Source of the DNA: Sphingomonas sp. UBA978
GTDB taxonomy: Bacteria > Pseudomonadota > Alphaproteobacteria > Sphingomonadales > Sphingomonadaceae
DNA length: 64,000 nt
Reading direction: 5' to 3'
Assembly: GCF_002292295.1 (NCBI RefSeq)
Contig: NZ_DBBS01000019.1
Coordinates: forward strand, 139,318 to 203,317
Part shown: positions 34,854 to 42,267 of the stretch, piece after piece
Numbering within the stretch: position 1 is the first letter of the stretch
How the letters are laid out: each line of letters starts with the position of its first letter
Made by a program: the position numbers and the translations under genes
Notes under the pieces: model-generated
Seen by the model: only the letters and a program-made list of their open reading frames with translations
What the model was told of the DNA's origin: nothing
The model's database searches: none

Positions 34854-35549
34854 ATGGAGTATGTCTTTGATTTTGCTCGCGCGATCAGCGGCGGGGCGTC
34901 GAGTCGCGGGCGGCGGCGACAGGGCGCGGATGCATGGGCGCAGCTGCGGATCGCGATCCTGGGGGTGATGCTCGGGCTGGCCATACCGTCGCTGCGCGGC
35001 ACCGACTGGCAGGCGCTGCTGCCGGCGGGGATGACGGTCGAGCTGCCCCGCCCCGGCCGGGTGACATGGCCCGCGGGCGCGATCGCGCTGCCGCCGCTGC
35101 CCGCCGGCCTGTCCGTGCCGACGCTGCCGCGCACCGCGCCGGCGGGTCCGACGGATGGAGCGGGCACGACGGGCGAAGCGGCGGGGGCGGTGACGGCGCA
35201 ATTCGCGCGCTGCCGCCGCGGCCATGCTGGCGATTGCGTCGTCGACGGCGATACCTTCAAGTTCGCCGGCGAGACGATCCGCATCGCCGATATCGACACG
35301 CCGGAGACTCATCCGCCGCGCTGCGCGCGCGAGGCGCGGCTCGGCGAGCGCGCGACCGCGCGGATGCAGGAGCTGCTCAACGCCGGGCCGGTGACGATCG
35401 CACCGTACAAGCGCCCGCACGACCGCTATGGCCGGCGGCTGGCGCTGGTGACGCGTGACGGCGCCTCGCTCGGCGATCGGCTGGTCGCGGAAGGGCTCGC
35501 GCGCCGCTACGACGGCGGCCACCGCCGCGGCTGGTGCGGCTGGACCTGA
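34854..35549 (+). CDS. Membrane-anchored staphylococcal-nuclease-like protein
   Basis: This 231-residue protein has one membrane helix (about 35-55, LRIAILGVMLGLAIPSL), a Pro-rich spacer and a C-terminal SNase domain (from about 125). Core elements are DCVVDGDTFKFAGETIRI with DIDTPET (a calcium-binding Asp and the substrate Arg/Glu region), then PHDRYGRRLALV with the second Arg. Cys residues flank the domain and may form a disulfide. The nuclease domain is expected outside the cytoplasm, assuming a signal-anchor topology. Confidence 0.88.
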   Translation: MEYVFDFARAISGGASSRGRRRQGADAWAQLRIAILGVMLGLAIPSLRGTDWQALLPAGMTVELPRPGRVTWPAGAIALPPLPAGLSVPTLPRTAPAGPTDGAGTTGEAAGAVTAQFARCRRGHAGDCVVDGDTFKFAGETIRIADIDTPETHPPRCAREARLGERATARMQELLNAGPVTIAPYKRPHDRYGRRLALVTRDGASLGDRLVAEGLARRYDGGHRRGWCGWT

Positions 35550-35770
35550 GCGGCGGCGGACCGCGGCAACAGGGACAACATGAACACCTTGGCGCGAACG
35601 ATCGTCTCCGATCGTTTCCGTTTCTGTGACGATAGCAAAGAGCCGTGCGGCAACGCGCCGGAGCGACGCCGCGACGGAGAGGCTAAGCCGGGGCGCGACG
35701 TGTAGGACAGCAAAATCGTGGCGAGGGCGATGCAACGAGGGTAATCCGGGGCCGCGGCGCCGGGGCGATC

Positions 35771-35980
35771 CTATTCGGCGATGACGTTGGCCAGCGCGCG
35801 CAGGTCGGCGGCGTTGACGGCGTCGCCATCGGCATCGGTCAGCGCGGCGGCATTGTCCGTGCCGCCCGGTGCCGATCCGGCGACGTCATAGGCGAGCCAC
35901 AGGATGCCGCCGGCCCAGAGCAACGCCGTCCAGCGGCTGCGGAAGAGGCGGGGGGAGGGGAGCATCGCCTGCGGCAGCAT
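35771..35980 (-). CDS. Small single-pass membrane protein of unknown function
   Basis: This 69-residue protein has one membrane helix (WTALLWAGGILWLAYDVAG) and an Asp/Ala-rich tail (ALTDADGDAVNAADLRAL). It resembles short sphingomonad hypothetical proteins I recall only vaguely. A Met at 35965 is an alternative start. No function can be assigned. The 221 bases before it (35550-35770) hold no recognisable gene. Confidence 0.6.
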   Translation of the reverse strand: MLPQAMLPSPRLFRSRWTALLWAGGILWLAYDVAGSAPGGTDNAAALTDADGDAVNAADLRALANVIAE

Positions 35981-36082
35981 GGCGCAACCGGCCTTGCCGC
36001 CGGGTTAGCCGGGACGGTTAACCGCGCTTGACGGTCGGCGGAAAGCGTGATGACATACCATCACATAGCCAGGAGATCTCCG

Positions 36083-36519
36083 ATGCCACGTCCGCGTGCC
36101 TTCTCCCCCGCCCGCCGTTTCGCCGGATCGCCGGCGTTCGAGGAGCCGCTGTCGGAGCTGAACATCACGCCGCTGATCGACGTGATGCTGGTGTTGCTGG
36201 TGATGATGATCCTGACGCTGCCGACGGTGCTGCACAAGGTCGCGGTCGACCTGCCGCAGGGCAGCGCGCCGCCCTCCGAAACGGTGACGCACCCGCTGGT
36301 GCTGGCGCGGAACGGTACGGTGACGCTGGACGGCATGGCGCTGACGGATACGGCGATGCCGGCGCGGTTCGGGGCGCTGCGCGCCGACCCCACCGCCCTG
36401 CTGGTGATGCGCACCGACCCGGAGGCGCGCTACGATCGCTTCGATGCGTGCTCGCCGAGGTGAAGCGCGCGGGGATCACGCGGCTGGGGTTTGCCGGGAA
36501 TGAGGCGATGGTGGAGTAG
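36083..36519 (+). pseudogene. ExbD-like biopolymer transport protein, frameshifted near 3' end
   Basis: AGGAGAT precedes the ATG at 36083. The frame begins as a normal ExbD: basic N-terminus, SELNITPLIDVMLVLLVMM with the proton-coupling Asp, and a periplasmic domain. At about 36446-36449 the reading frame breaks. The stated frame ends FDACSPR at 36463, whereas the next frame continues VLAEVKRAGITRLGFAGNE to a stop at 36519, the expected ExbD C-terminus. Restoring one G (GATGCGGTGCTC) would give the full protein. It is either a true lesion or a sequence error. No exbB or tonB lies beside it. Confidence 0.75.
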
Positions 36520-36528
36520 GAGTGAGCA

Positions 36529-37595
36529 TTATCGCCCTCGCAAAATGTCTATGTATGATCTGCCGGTATCTCGATTTTCCCAGGTTGCTTTGACATGATC
36601 CGCTATCTTAGGCACGTCATGAGCGACCGTCGAAGGCCATAAGTTGGCGTCATACTCGTGCACGCGCAGCAAATTATCTACGTCGAAAATTCTTCCCGTG
36701 TCGTCTGATTTTATTATTGCGACAGGTTTATTTTGAGCCATGCGTAATTCGAGTTCAAATAGAACATTCGGATTATGATCTGTTAAATCGGCTAGAACGA
36801 TATCGGCATCGGCAATTTCGTTAATAATCGTAGAATGAATTAAGTCGCTGCCAGTTCGGATTGCCGTCTGAGCGATGAAACCAGCTTGTTTGACGGCCGG
36901 ATTGATAATGCTTTCGTATACCTCTTTAAAATATCCAGAGGATCGTATGCCATCGCGCTCAGCTAATGGCATAATTACGAAGCACTTAAGTTCATTCCCA
37001 TTGGCGGGAGAACTTCTTATTATAGGGAGGCTGTGATCGATCTTGCCACGAGAGTCGGGAGGGCTTGCTGTCCACCGCGCTCCAATCTTTGTATACTCGC
37101 AGTTATTTTGGAATACGTCGACAAATTCGTCTTGAAGTTCAAGCGGAATGGTAAATTTATCTAGAAGCGTATTTGATAGATACTGTTTTCCGGAAGTTCA
37201 TTTCCACCATAGTGGTCGAGAACCTTCGCAAAAAGGTCAACGGAAAGAAATGCACTCCTTTTTGCAGCAAGTTCTCTCTCTGGACTATCCGCATATACAA
37301 TATCGCGACCAAGCGGCGTAATCGATATACTGGCGGAAGATCGAGTGCCCTCTGTGAGGCCGTATTGAGCAGCCGAGGCAGTATATATGTCAAGATTGCT
37401 TGATTTAGTTCCGAGGCCCAGTGCACGGGAGACCTCGCTTGGCGGCCATGGATTCCCGCCGTTTTTCTCTTTAATAATCTCTGTAAGTTTAACGCAGGTT
37501 TCTAGCGGCGTGCGTGGATAACTACGTTTAGGCGGAACGCGCCTAGGCTTTTTTACTTGAGCTTCGCTAGTCGCTGGTTCCGCCTTTTTGATCAT
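36529..37595 (-). pseudogene. AT-rich gene: conserved N-terminal region plus TIR-like/deoxyribosyltransferase-like domain, frameshifted
   Basis: Two overlapping frames form one logical protein. The N-part (37595-37161) starts with a Lys-rich tail, then PRTPLETCVKLTEIIKEKNG, LGLGTKSSNLDIYTASAAQ and YGLTEGT, ending ELPENSIYQ before a stop. The C-part is open from 37197 to 36529 and reads NTLLDKFTIPLELQDEFVDV, then KCFVIMPLAERDG, IADADIVLADLTDHNPNVLF and ELELRMAQNKPVAII. That is a nucleoside-2-deoxyribosyltransferase/TIR-like fold known from defence-associated proteins. The join needs one extra A in an A-run (37172-37176). The gene is much less GC-rich than its neighbours and starts four bases after the nrdB stop. 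Function is not established. Confidence 0.72.
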
Positions 37596-37599
37596 CGTC

Positions 37600-38661
37600 T
37601 CACTCCGCCGCCACGCCAGCGCGCGAGAACATGTCCCCGCTTTCCAGCAGCCCCAGATCCTGCTCGGTCGGACGGATGATCTTCGCCTTCTGGCGCTTGT
37701 CGAACGAATCCCAGACGTCGTTCCACTGGCCCTTGGTCGCGGCCTTCGAATATTCGGTGGCGCGCTGTTCGAAGAAGTTGGCGTGCTCGACGCCGTTCAG
37801 CATCGGCGCGAGCCACGGCAGCGGGTGTTCGTCGATCATGTAGATCGGCTTTAGGCCCAATTGCCCCATCCGCCAGTCGGCGATGTAGCGGATGTACTTC
37901 TTGATCTCCTTGGGCGTCATGCCGTTGACCGGGCCCATTTCGAACGCGAGATCGATGAAGTTGTCTTCGAGCCGGATGGTGGTCTGGCAGACGTCGGCGA
38001 TGTCGTCCTTCACCGCCTTGGTCAGGCACTGGCGCTCCTGACAGAAGGTGTGGAACATCTTGATGATGCCCTCGCAATGCAGGCTCTCGTCGCGGATCGA
38101 CCAGGTGACGATCTGGCCCATGCCCTTCATCTTGTTGAAGCGCGGGAAGTTCATCAGCATCGCGAAGCTGGCGAACAGCTGCACGCCCTCGGTGAAGCCG
38201 CCGAACATGGCGAGCGTGCGCGCGATGTCCTCGTCGCTGTCGACGCCGAAGTTCTGCATGTAATCATGCTTTTCCTTCATCTCGGCATATTCGAGGAAGG
38301 CGCCATATTCGCTCTCGGGCATGCCGATCGTGTCGAGCAGATGGCTGTAGGCGGCGATGTGCACCGTTTCCATGTTGCTGAACGCGGTCAGCATCATCTT
38401 GATCTCGGTCGGCTTGAACACGCGGCCGTATTTCTCGTGGTAGCAATCCTGCACCTCGACGTCCGCCTGCGTGAAGAAGCGGAAGATTTGGGTGAGCAGG
38501 TTGCGTTCGTGATCGGTCAGCTTCTGCGCCCAGTCGCGGCAATCCTCGCCCAAGGGCACCTCTTCGGGGAGCCAGTGGAGCTGCTGCTGACGCTTCCAGA
38601 ATTCGAACGCCCAGGGATATTCGAACGGCTTGTACTGCTTGGAGGCTGCGAGAAGGGACAT
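37600..38661 (-). CDS. nrdB: Ribonucleotide reductase class Ia, beta subunit
   Basis: This 353-residue subunit houses the di-iron centre and tyrosyl radical that start reduction of ribonucleotides. The ligand-and-radical helix METVHIAAY shows Glu, His and the radical Tyr at the expected spacing. RDESLHCEG provides the second Glu-His pair. nrdA lies about 1.3 kb upstream on the same strand rather than adjacent. Confidence 0.96.
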   Translation of the reverse strand: MSLLAASKQYKPFEYPWAFEFWKRQQQLHWLPEEVPLGEDCRDWAQKLTDHERNLLTQIFRFFTQADVEVQDCYHEKYGRVFKPTEIKMMLTAFSNMETVHIAAYSHLLDTIGMPESEYGAFLEYAEMKEKHDYMQNFGVDSDEDIARTLAMFGGFTEGVQLFASFAMLMNFPRFNKMKGMGQIVTWSIRDESLHCEGIIKMFHTFCQERQCLTKAVKDDIADVCQTTIRLEDNFIDLAFEMGPVNGMTPKEIKKYIRYIADWRMGQLGLKPIYMIDEHPLPWLAPMLNGVEHANFFEQRATEYSKAATKGQWNDVWDSFDKRQKAKIIRPTEQDLGLLESGDMFSRAGVAAE

Positions 38662-38682
38662 GGGGGGTACTCCGACGGAATT

Positions 38683-38895
38683 TCAGGAAAGGGGGGAGGC
38701 GGGGACGCTCCACTGCCACATGGCATGGGCGGAAAAGGCGAGGACGATGGCGAGGCTGACCGCCATGATGCCCGCCATGCGATAGACGTAGACGCGCGCG
38801 GGTGGCTGGGCATGGCGCAATTGCAGCAGCATCCACGCGCCGGCAAGGCCGAACACCGCGGCGACCGCGAACATGATGAGGCTTTGCAGCGGCAT
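38683..38895 (-). CDS. Small two-helix membrane protein of unknown function
   Basis: This 70-residue protein has two membrane helices (about 4-24 and 41-60) joined by a basic loop (RHAQPPARVYVYR). It lies 21 bases before nrdB on the same strand and may share its transcript. I do not recognise a family. Confidence 0.7.
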   Translation of the reverse strand: MPLQSLIMFAVAAVFGLAGAWMLLQLRHAQPPARVYVYRMAGIMAVSLAIVLAFSAHAMWQWSVPASPLS

Positions 38896-38978
38896 CAGCG
38901 GCGCATCCCGATGGCGGTGGATGCATCCAATTGCCGGGCGGCTCGTTGCACATCCGAACCCATCACAGGAGACGAACG

Positions 38979-39230
38979 ATGCACGATCACAGCAACATCA
39001 AGGAGCATATGACGGTCATCGGCGCGGACGGCGTGCATGTCGGCACGGTCGACCATGTCGACGGCGAGCGCATCAAGCTGACCAAGAACGATTCGCCGAG
39101 CACGCAGGACGGGACGGGCGGCAAGCACCATTACCTGCCCGCCGGCCTGGTCGCGGAGATCGAGGGCGACACGGTGCGCCTGTCGGCCACCGCCGCCAAC
39201 GCGGTGGACATGTTTGAAGAGGCGGAGTGA
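38979..39230 (+). CDS. DUF2171 domain protein
   Basis: This 83-residue protein has CAGGAGAC before the ATG. The pattern KEHMTVIGADGVHVGTVDHV with GERIKLTKND and HHYLPAGLVAEIEGDTVRL matches DUF2171, a PRC-barrel-like fold. Such proteins are common in stress regulons of alphaproteobacteria, but I see no EcfG-type promoter here. Confidence 0.85.
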   Translation: MHDHSNIKEHMTVIGADGVHVGTVDHVDGERIKLTKNDSPSTQDGTGGKHHYLPAGLVAEIEGDTVRLSATAANAVDMFEEAE

Positions 39231-39352
39231 GGCGCGGGCGGCCCGGGATTGCTCTGGCAATCCCGGGACCCACCGCGGCGGGCAGCGGAGCCAGCATGGC
39301 TGGCTTCGTCTGACGGCGCGGCGTGGACGCCGGTTGGTGAGGGCGGTGCCGG

Positions 39353-39772
39353 TCATGCGGTGCCGCCCTTTTTCTGTGTGCTGCTGCCCTCATCCTTCCG
39401 CGCCTCCGGCGCTCCCTCCTTCTCCCGGAGGGAGAAGAAAATGCGCGCGATCACGCCGTCCAAGTTCTGCATCACGTCATTGTTGGCGAAGCGGATCACT
39501 TGGTAGCCTTCGTGCTGGAGGAAGCGGGTGCGGGTGGCGTCGTGTGCGGTCGTGGTGGCGTGGGTGTCGCCGTCGACTTCGATGACGAGGTGTTCGGCGA
39601 GGCACAGGATGTCGGCGTAATAGGGGCCGATGGGCGCCTGATGACGCCACTTCAGATGCGGGAACGATTCCCGCAATGCCCGGAGCAGGCGGCGTTCGGG
39701 TTCAGGGGCGGCTTTGCGCAACTGTCGGGCGTGCGGGACCGTGCCGACCGGCTGGTTCGCATAGAGGCGCAT
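39353..39772 (-). CDS. DUF559 (Vsr-like) endonuclease domain protein
   Basis: This 139-residue protein shows the DUF559 layout: ARQLRKAAPEPERRLLRAL, FRRQ-type WRHQAPIGPYYADILCL, then LVIEVDGDTHATT with catalytic-type acidic residues and GYQVIRFANNDV. The fold is related to very-short-patch repair endonucleases. The C-terminal tail (from about residue 113) is encoded inside a dispersed repeat, and a second copy lies just before the start codon. Confidence 0.85.
   Translation of the reverse strand: MRLYANQPVGTVPHARQLRKAAPEPERRLLRALRESFPHLKWRHQAPIGPYYADILCLAEHLVIEVDGDTHATTTAHDATRTRFLQHEGYQVIRFANNDVMQNLDGVIARIFFSLREKEGAPEARKDEGSSTQKKGGTA
39388..39436 (+). repeat. Dispersed repeat, copy 1 (inside DUF559 3' end)
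   Basis: The sequence starts CCTCATCCTTCCGCGCCTCC and ends CTCCCGGAGGGAGAAG. It matches copy 2 at 39777-39827 in the same orientation. It forms the last quarter-fifth of the DUF559 coding sequence. Confidence 0.75.
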
Positions 39773-39776
39773 CTGT

Positions 39777-39860
39777 CCTCACCCTTCCGCCGCTGCGCGG
39801 CTCCCTCCGTCTCCCGGAGGGAGAGGGAATTGTCTGCCTTCACCCCTCTCCCTCCGGGAG
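39777..39860 (+). repeat. Dispersed repeat, copy 2, with 17-bp inverted arms
   Basis: The segment 39777-39827 (starts CCTCACCCTTCCGCCGC) repeats copy 1. CTCCCGGAGGGAGAGGG (39811-39827) pairs perfectly with CCCTCTCCCTCCGGGAG (39844-39860). Another short stem, GCCCGGCATGGCCGGGT, follows before 39905. It lies between nrdA and the DUF559 gene and may end the nrdA transcript. Confidence 0.75.
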
Positions 39861-39921
39861 AGGGAGGGGCCCGCCCGGCATGGCCGGGTGGGAGGGTGAG
39901 GACAGCCGGCTTACGCTCCGC

Positions 39922-41796
39922 TCACTGACACGCCAGACACTCGTCGTAATCCGTCGTCTCGCCGATCTCGAACGTCGGTGCGGCGATCGTGTTGTCGGCC
40001 TCGACTCCGCCGCTGCCGGCGAAGCCGGCGCGCTGCACCGACTTGGACCGCAGGTAATAGAGCGACTTGATCCCCAGCTCCCACGCGCGGAAGTGGAGCA
40101 TCAGCAGGTCCCACTTCTCGACGTCGGCCGGGATGAACAGGTTCAGCGACTGCGCCTGGTCGATGTAGGGCGTGCGGTCGCCGGCGAGTTCGAGCAGCCA
40201 GCGCTGGTCGATCTCGAAGCTGGTCTTGTAACAGTCCTTCTCCTCCACCGAGAGGAAGTCGAGGTGCTGGACCGAACCGCCATGTTCGAGGATCGAGCTC
40301 CACACCGCCTCGCTGTTCTTCGATTTCTCGTTGAGCAACTTTTCGAGATAGGGGTTCTTGACCGAGAAGCTGCCCGACAGCGTCTTGTGCGTGTAGATGT
40401 TGGCCGGGATCGGCTCGATGCAGGCGCTGGTGCCGCCGCAGATGATGCTGATCGACGCGGTCGGCGCGATTGCCATCTTGCAGCTGAACCGTTCCATCAC
40501 GCCGACGTCGGCGGCATCGGGGCAGGGGCCGCGCTCGACCGCGAGCTGCATCGACGCCTCGTTCACCTGCGCGTTGATGTGCTTGAAGATCCTGAGGTTC
40601 CACGACTTGGCCATCGCGCCCTCGAACGGCAGGCCACGCGCCTGGAGGAAGGAGTGGAAGCCCATCACGCCGAGGCCGACCGAGCGTTCGCGTGCGGCCG
40701 AATAGGCGGCGCGCTCCATGCCGGGCTCGTGGCGGTTGATATAATCCTGCAGGACGTTGTCGAGGAAGCGCATCACGTCCTCGATGAAGACCTTGTCGTC
40801 CTTCCACTGGTCCCACGTCTCGAGGTTGAGCGAGGACAGGCAGCAGACCGCGGTCCGGTCGTTGCCGAGATGGTCCTTGCCGGTCGGCAGCGTGATCTCG
40901 GAACAGAGGTTCGAGGTCGACACCTTGAGGCCGAGGTCGCGGTGATGCTTGGGCATCGTCCGGTTCACATGGTCGGCGAAGACGATATACGGCTCGCCGG
41001 TCTGCAGCCGCGTCTCGACCAGCTTCTGGAACAGCGAGCGCGCGTCGACCGTCTGCCGAACGGTCTGGTCCTTCGGGCTGAGCAGGTTCCACTCGGCGCC
41101 GTCGCGCACCGCCTCCATGAAGGCGTCGGTCAGCAGCACGCCGTGGTGCAGGTTGAGCGCCTTGCGGTTGAAGTCGCCCGACGGCTTGCGGATCTCGAGG
41201 AACTCCTCGATCTCCGGGTGGCTGATGTCGAGATAGCAGGCGGCCGAGCCGCGGCGCAGCGAGCCCTGCGAGATCGCGAGGGTGAGCGAATCCATGACGC
41301 GGACGAAGGGGATGATGCCGCTGGTCTTGCCGTTGAGGCCGACCGGTTCGCCGATGCCGCGGACGTTGCCCCAATAGGTGCCGATGCCGCCGCCGCGCGA
41401 GGCGAGCCAGACGTTCTCGTTCCAGGTGTCGACGATGCCGTTGAGGCTGTCGGGCACCGAATTGAGATAGCAGCTGATCGGCAGGCCGCGCCCGGTGCCG
41501 CCGTTCGACAGCACCGGCGTCGCCGGCATGAACCACAGGCGCGAGATATAGTCGTACAGGCGCTGCGCATGCGCGGCGTCGTCGGCATAGGCGGAGGCGA
41601 CGCGGACGAACAGGTCCTGATAGCTTTCGCCCGGCAGCAGGTAGCGGTCGTTCAGCGTTTCCTTGCCGAAATCGGTGAGCAGGGCGTCGCGGCTGTGGTC
41701 GACCTCGACCGGATAGGGGCGCGCATGCACGGCCTTGCTGCCGGTGCCTACGTCCTGCGTCACGGCGCTGGTGGTGGCTTCGATCGTGTCGCTCAT
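39922..41796 (-). CDS. nrdA: Ribonucleotide reductase class Ia, alpha subunit, lacking an N-terminal ATP cone
   Basis: This catalytic subunit is 624 residues from ATG 41796 (AGGGTG before it; ATG 41826 is an alternative). Active-site features are PISCYLNS, the radical Cys in NLCSEI with AVCCLSS, the radical-transfer Tyr pair in SLYYLRS, and the C-terminal redox pair ECLACQ. The sequence begins almost directly in the catalytic domain (TDFGKETLNDRYLLPGESY). The regulatory ATP cone of E. coli NrdA is absent, and nrdB has none either, so dATP feedback through a cone is not expected. Confidence 0.95.
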   Translation of the reverse strand: MSDTIEATTSAVTQDVGTGSKAVHARPYPVEVDHSRDALLTDFGKETLNDRYLLPGESYQDLFVRVASAYADDAAHAQRLYDYISRLWFMPATPVLSNGGTGRGLPISCYLNSVPDSLNGIVDTWNENVWLASRGGGIGTYWGNVRGIGEPVGLNGKTSGIIPFVRVMDSLTLAISQGSLRRGSAACYLDISHPEIEEFLEIRKPSGDFNRKALNLHHGVLLTDAFMEAVRDGAEWNLLSPKDQTVRQTVDARSLFQKLVETRLQTGEPYIVFADHVNRTMPKHHRDLGLKVSTSNLCSEITLPTGKDHLGNDRTAVCCLSSLNLETWDQWKDDKVFIEDVMRFLDNVLQDYINRHEPGMERAAYSAARERSVGLGVMGFHSFLQARGLPFEGAMAKSWNLRIFKHINAQVNEASMQLAVERGPCPDAADVGVMERFSCKMAIAPTASISIICGGTSACIEPIPANIYTHKTLSGSFSVKNPYLEKLLNEKSKNSEAVWSSILEHGGSVQHLDFLSVEEKDCYKTSFEIDQRWLLELAGDRTPYIDQAQSLNLFIPADVEKWDLLMLHFRAWELGIKSLYYLRSKSVQRAGFAGSGGVEADNTIAAPTFEIGETTDYDECLACQ

Positions 41797-42267
41797 TGCT
41801 TCACCCTGCGTGTCCCTGAAATCCATCGAAACCGATCCTCGCGTTCTCTAAGTGTTCGAATCGGCGGCGTATTTCATACTACCACCATGGCGGCCCCGTG
41901 AAGAGAACAAAATGAGCACATCGCGGCGTCGCGGCGTGCGTCGGGCCGACGTCCCATATGGGTGTCGGCCCTGCCCTCTACCAGCAATTGGGTCCGCCCC
42001 CGAACTCAACCCCCACAAATTGTGGCAAAGCGGCGCGGCAGGCAAGGGGGTAATGATCCGGAGACGACGCCGTTCCCCCGCGATCCGGTCCGGCGCGATC
42101 GGTCGCCGCGAACGACGCGTGGACTTCCGCGGGTTTCGCAAAGCGCAAGGGAACAGAGCGGCAACGAAAATTTTTTGGGGAAGGCCGCCGGTGCGAAGGG
42201 TGGGTGCGGAACGGACGTTTCCTGAGCGTCGCGGCGATGGTCGGGCGGCGCCGTGGCGCCGCCGGCG
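41797..42267. other. nrdA upstream region, no gene seen
   Basis: About 470 bases separate nrdA and the diguanylate cyclase gene, transcribed in the same direction. It contains a 13-base palindrome CCACAAATTGTGG (42013-42025), somewhat like half of an NrdR-box region, and the AT tract AAATTTTTT near 42167. The nrdA promoter must lie here. No credible coding frame or RNA gene was seen. Confidence 0.4.

Noticed and set aside
36083..36519. Programmed frameshifting in the exbD-like gene
   Set aside because: No slippery heptamer or downstream structure is evident at 36446. A one-base loss is simpler.
39676..41901. A 741-codon plus-strand open frame opposite nrdA
   Set aside because: All NrdA catalytic motifs are on the minus strand. 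The plus frame has no domain and spans a repeat element.
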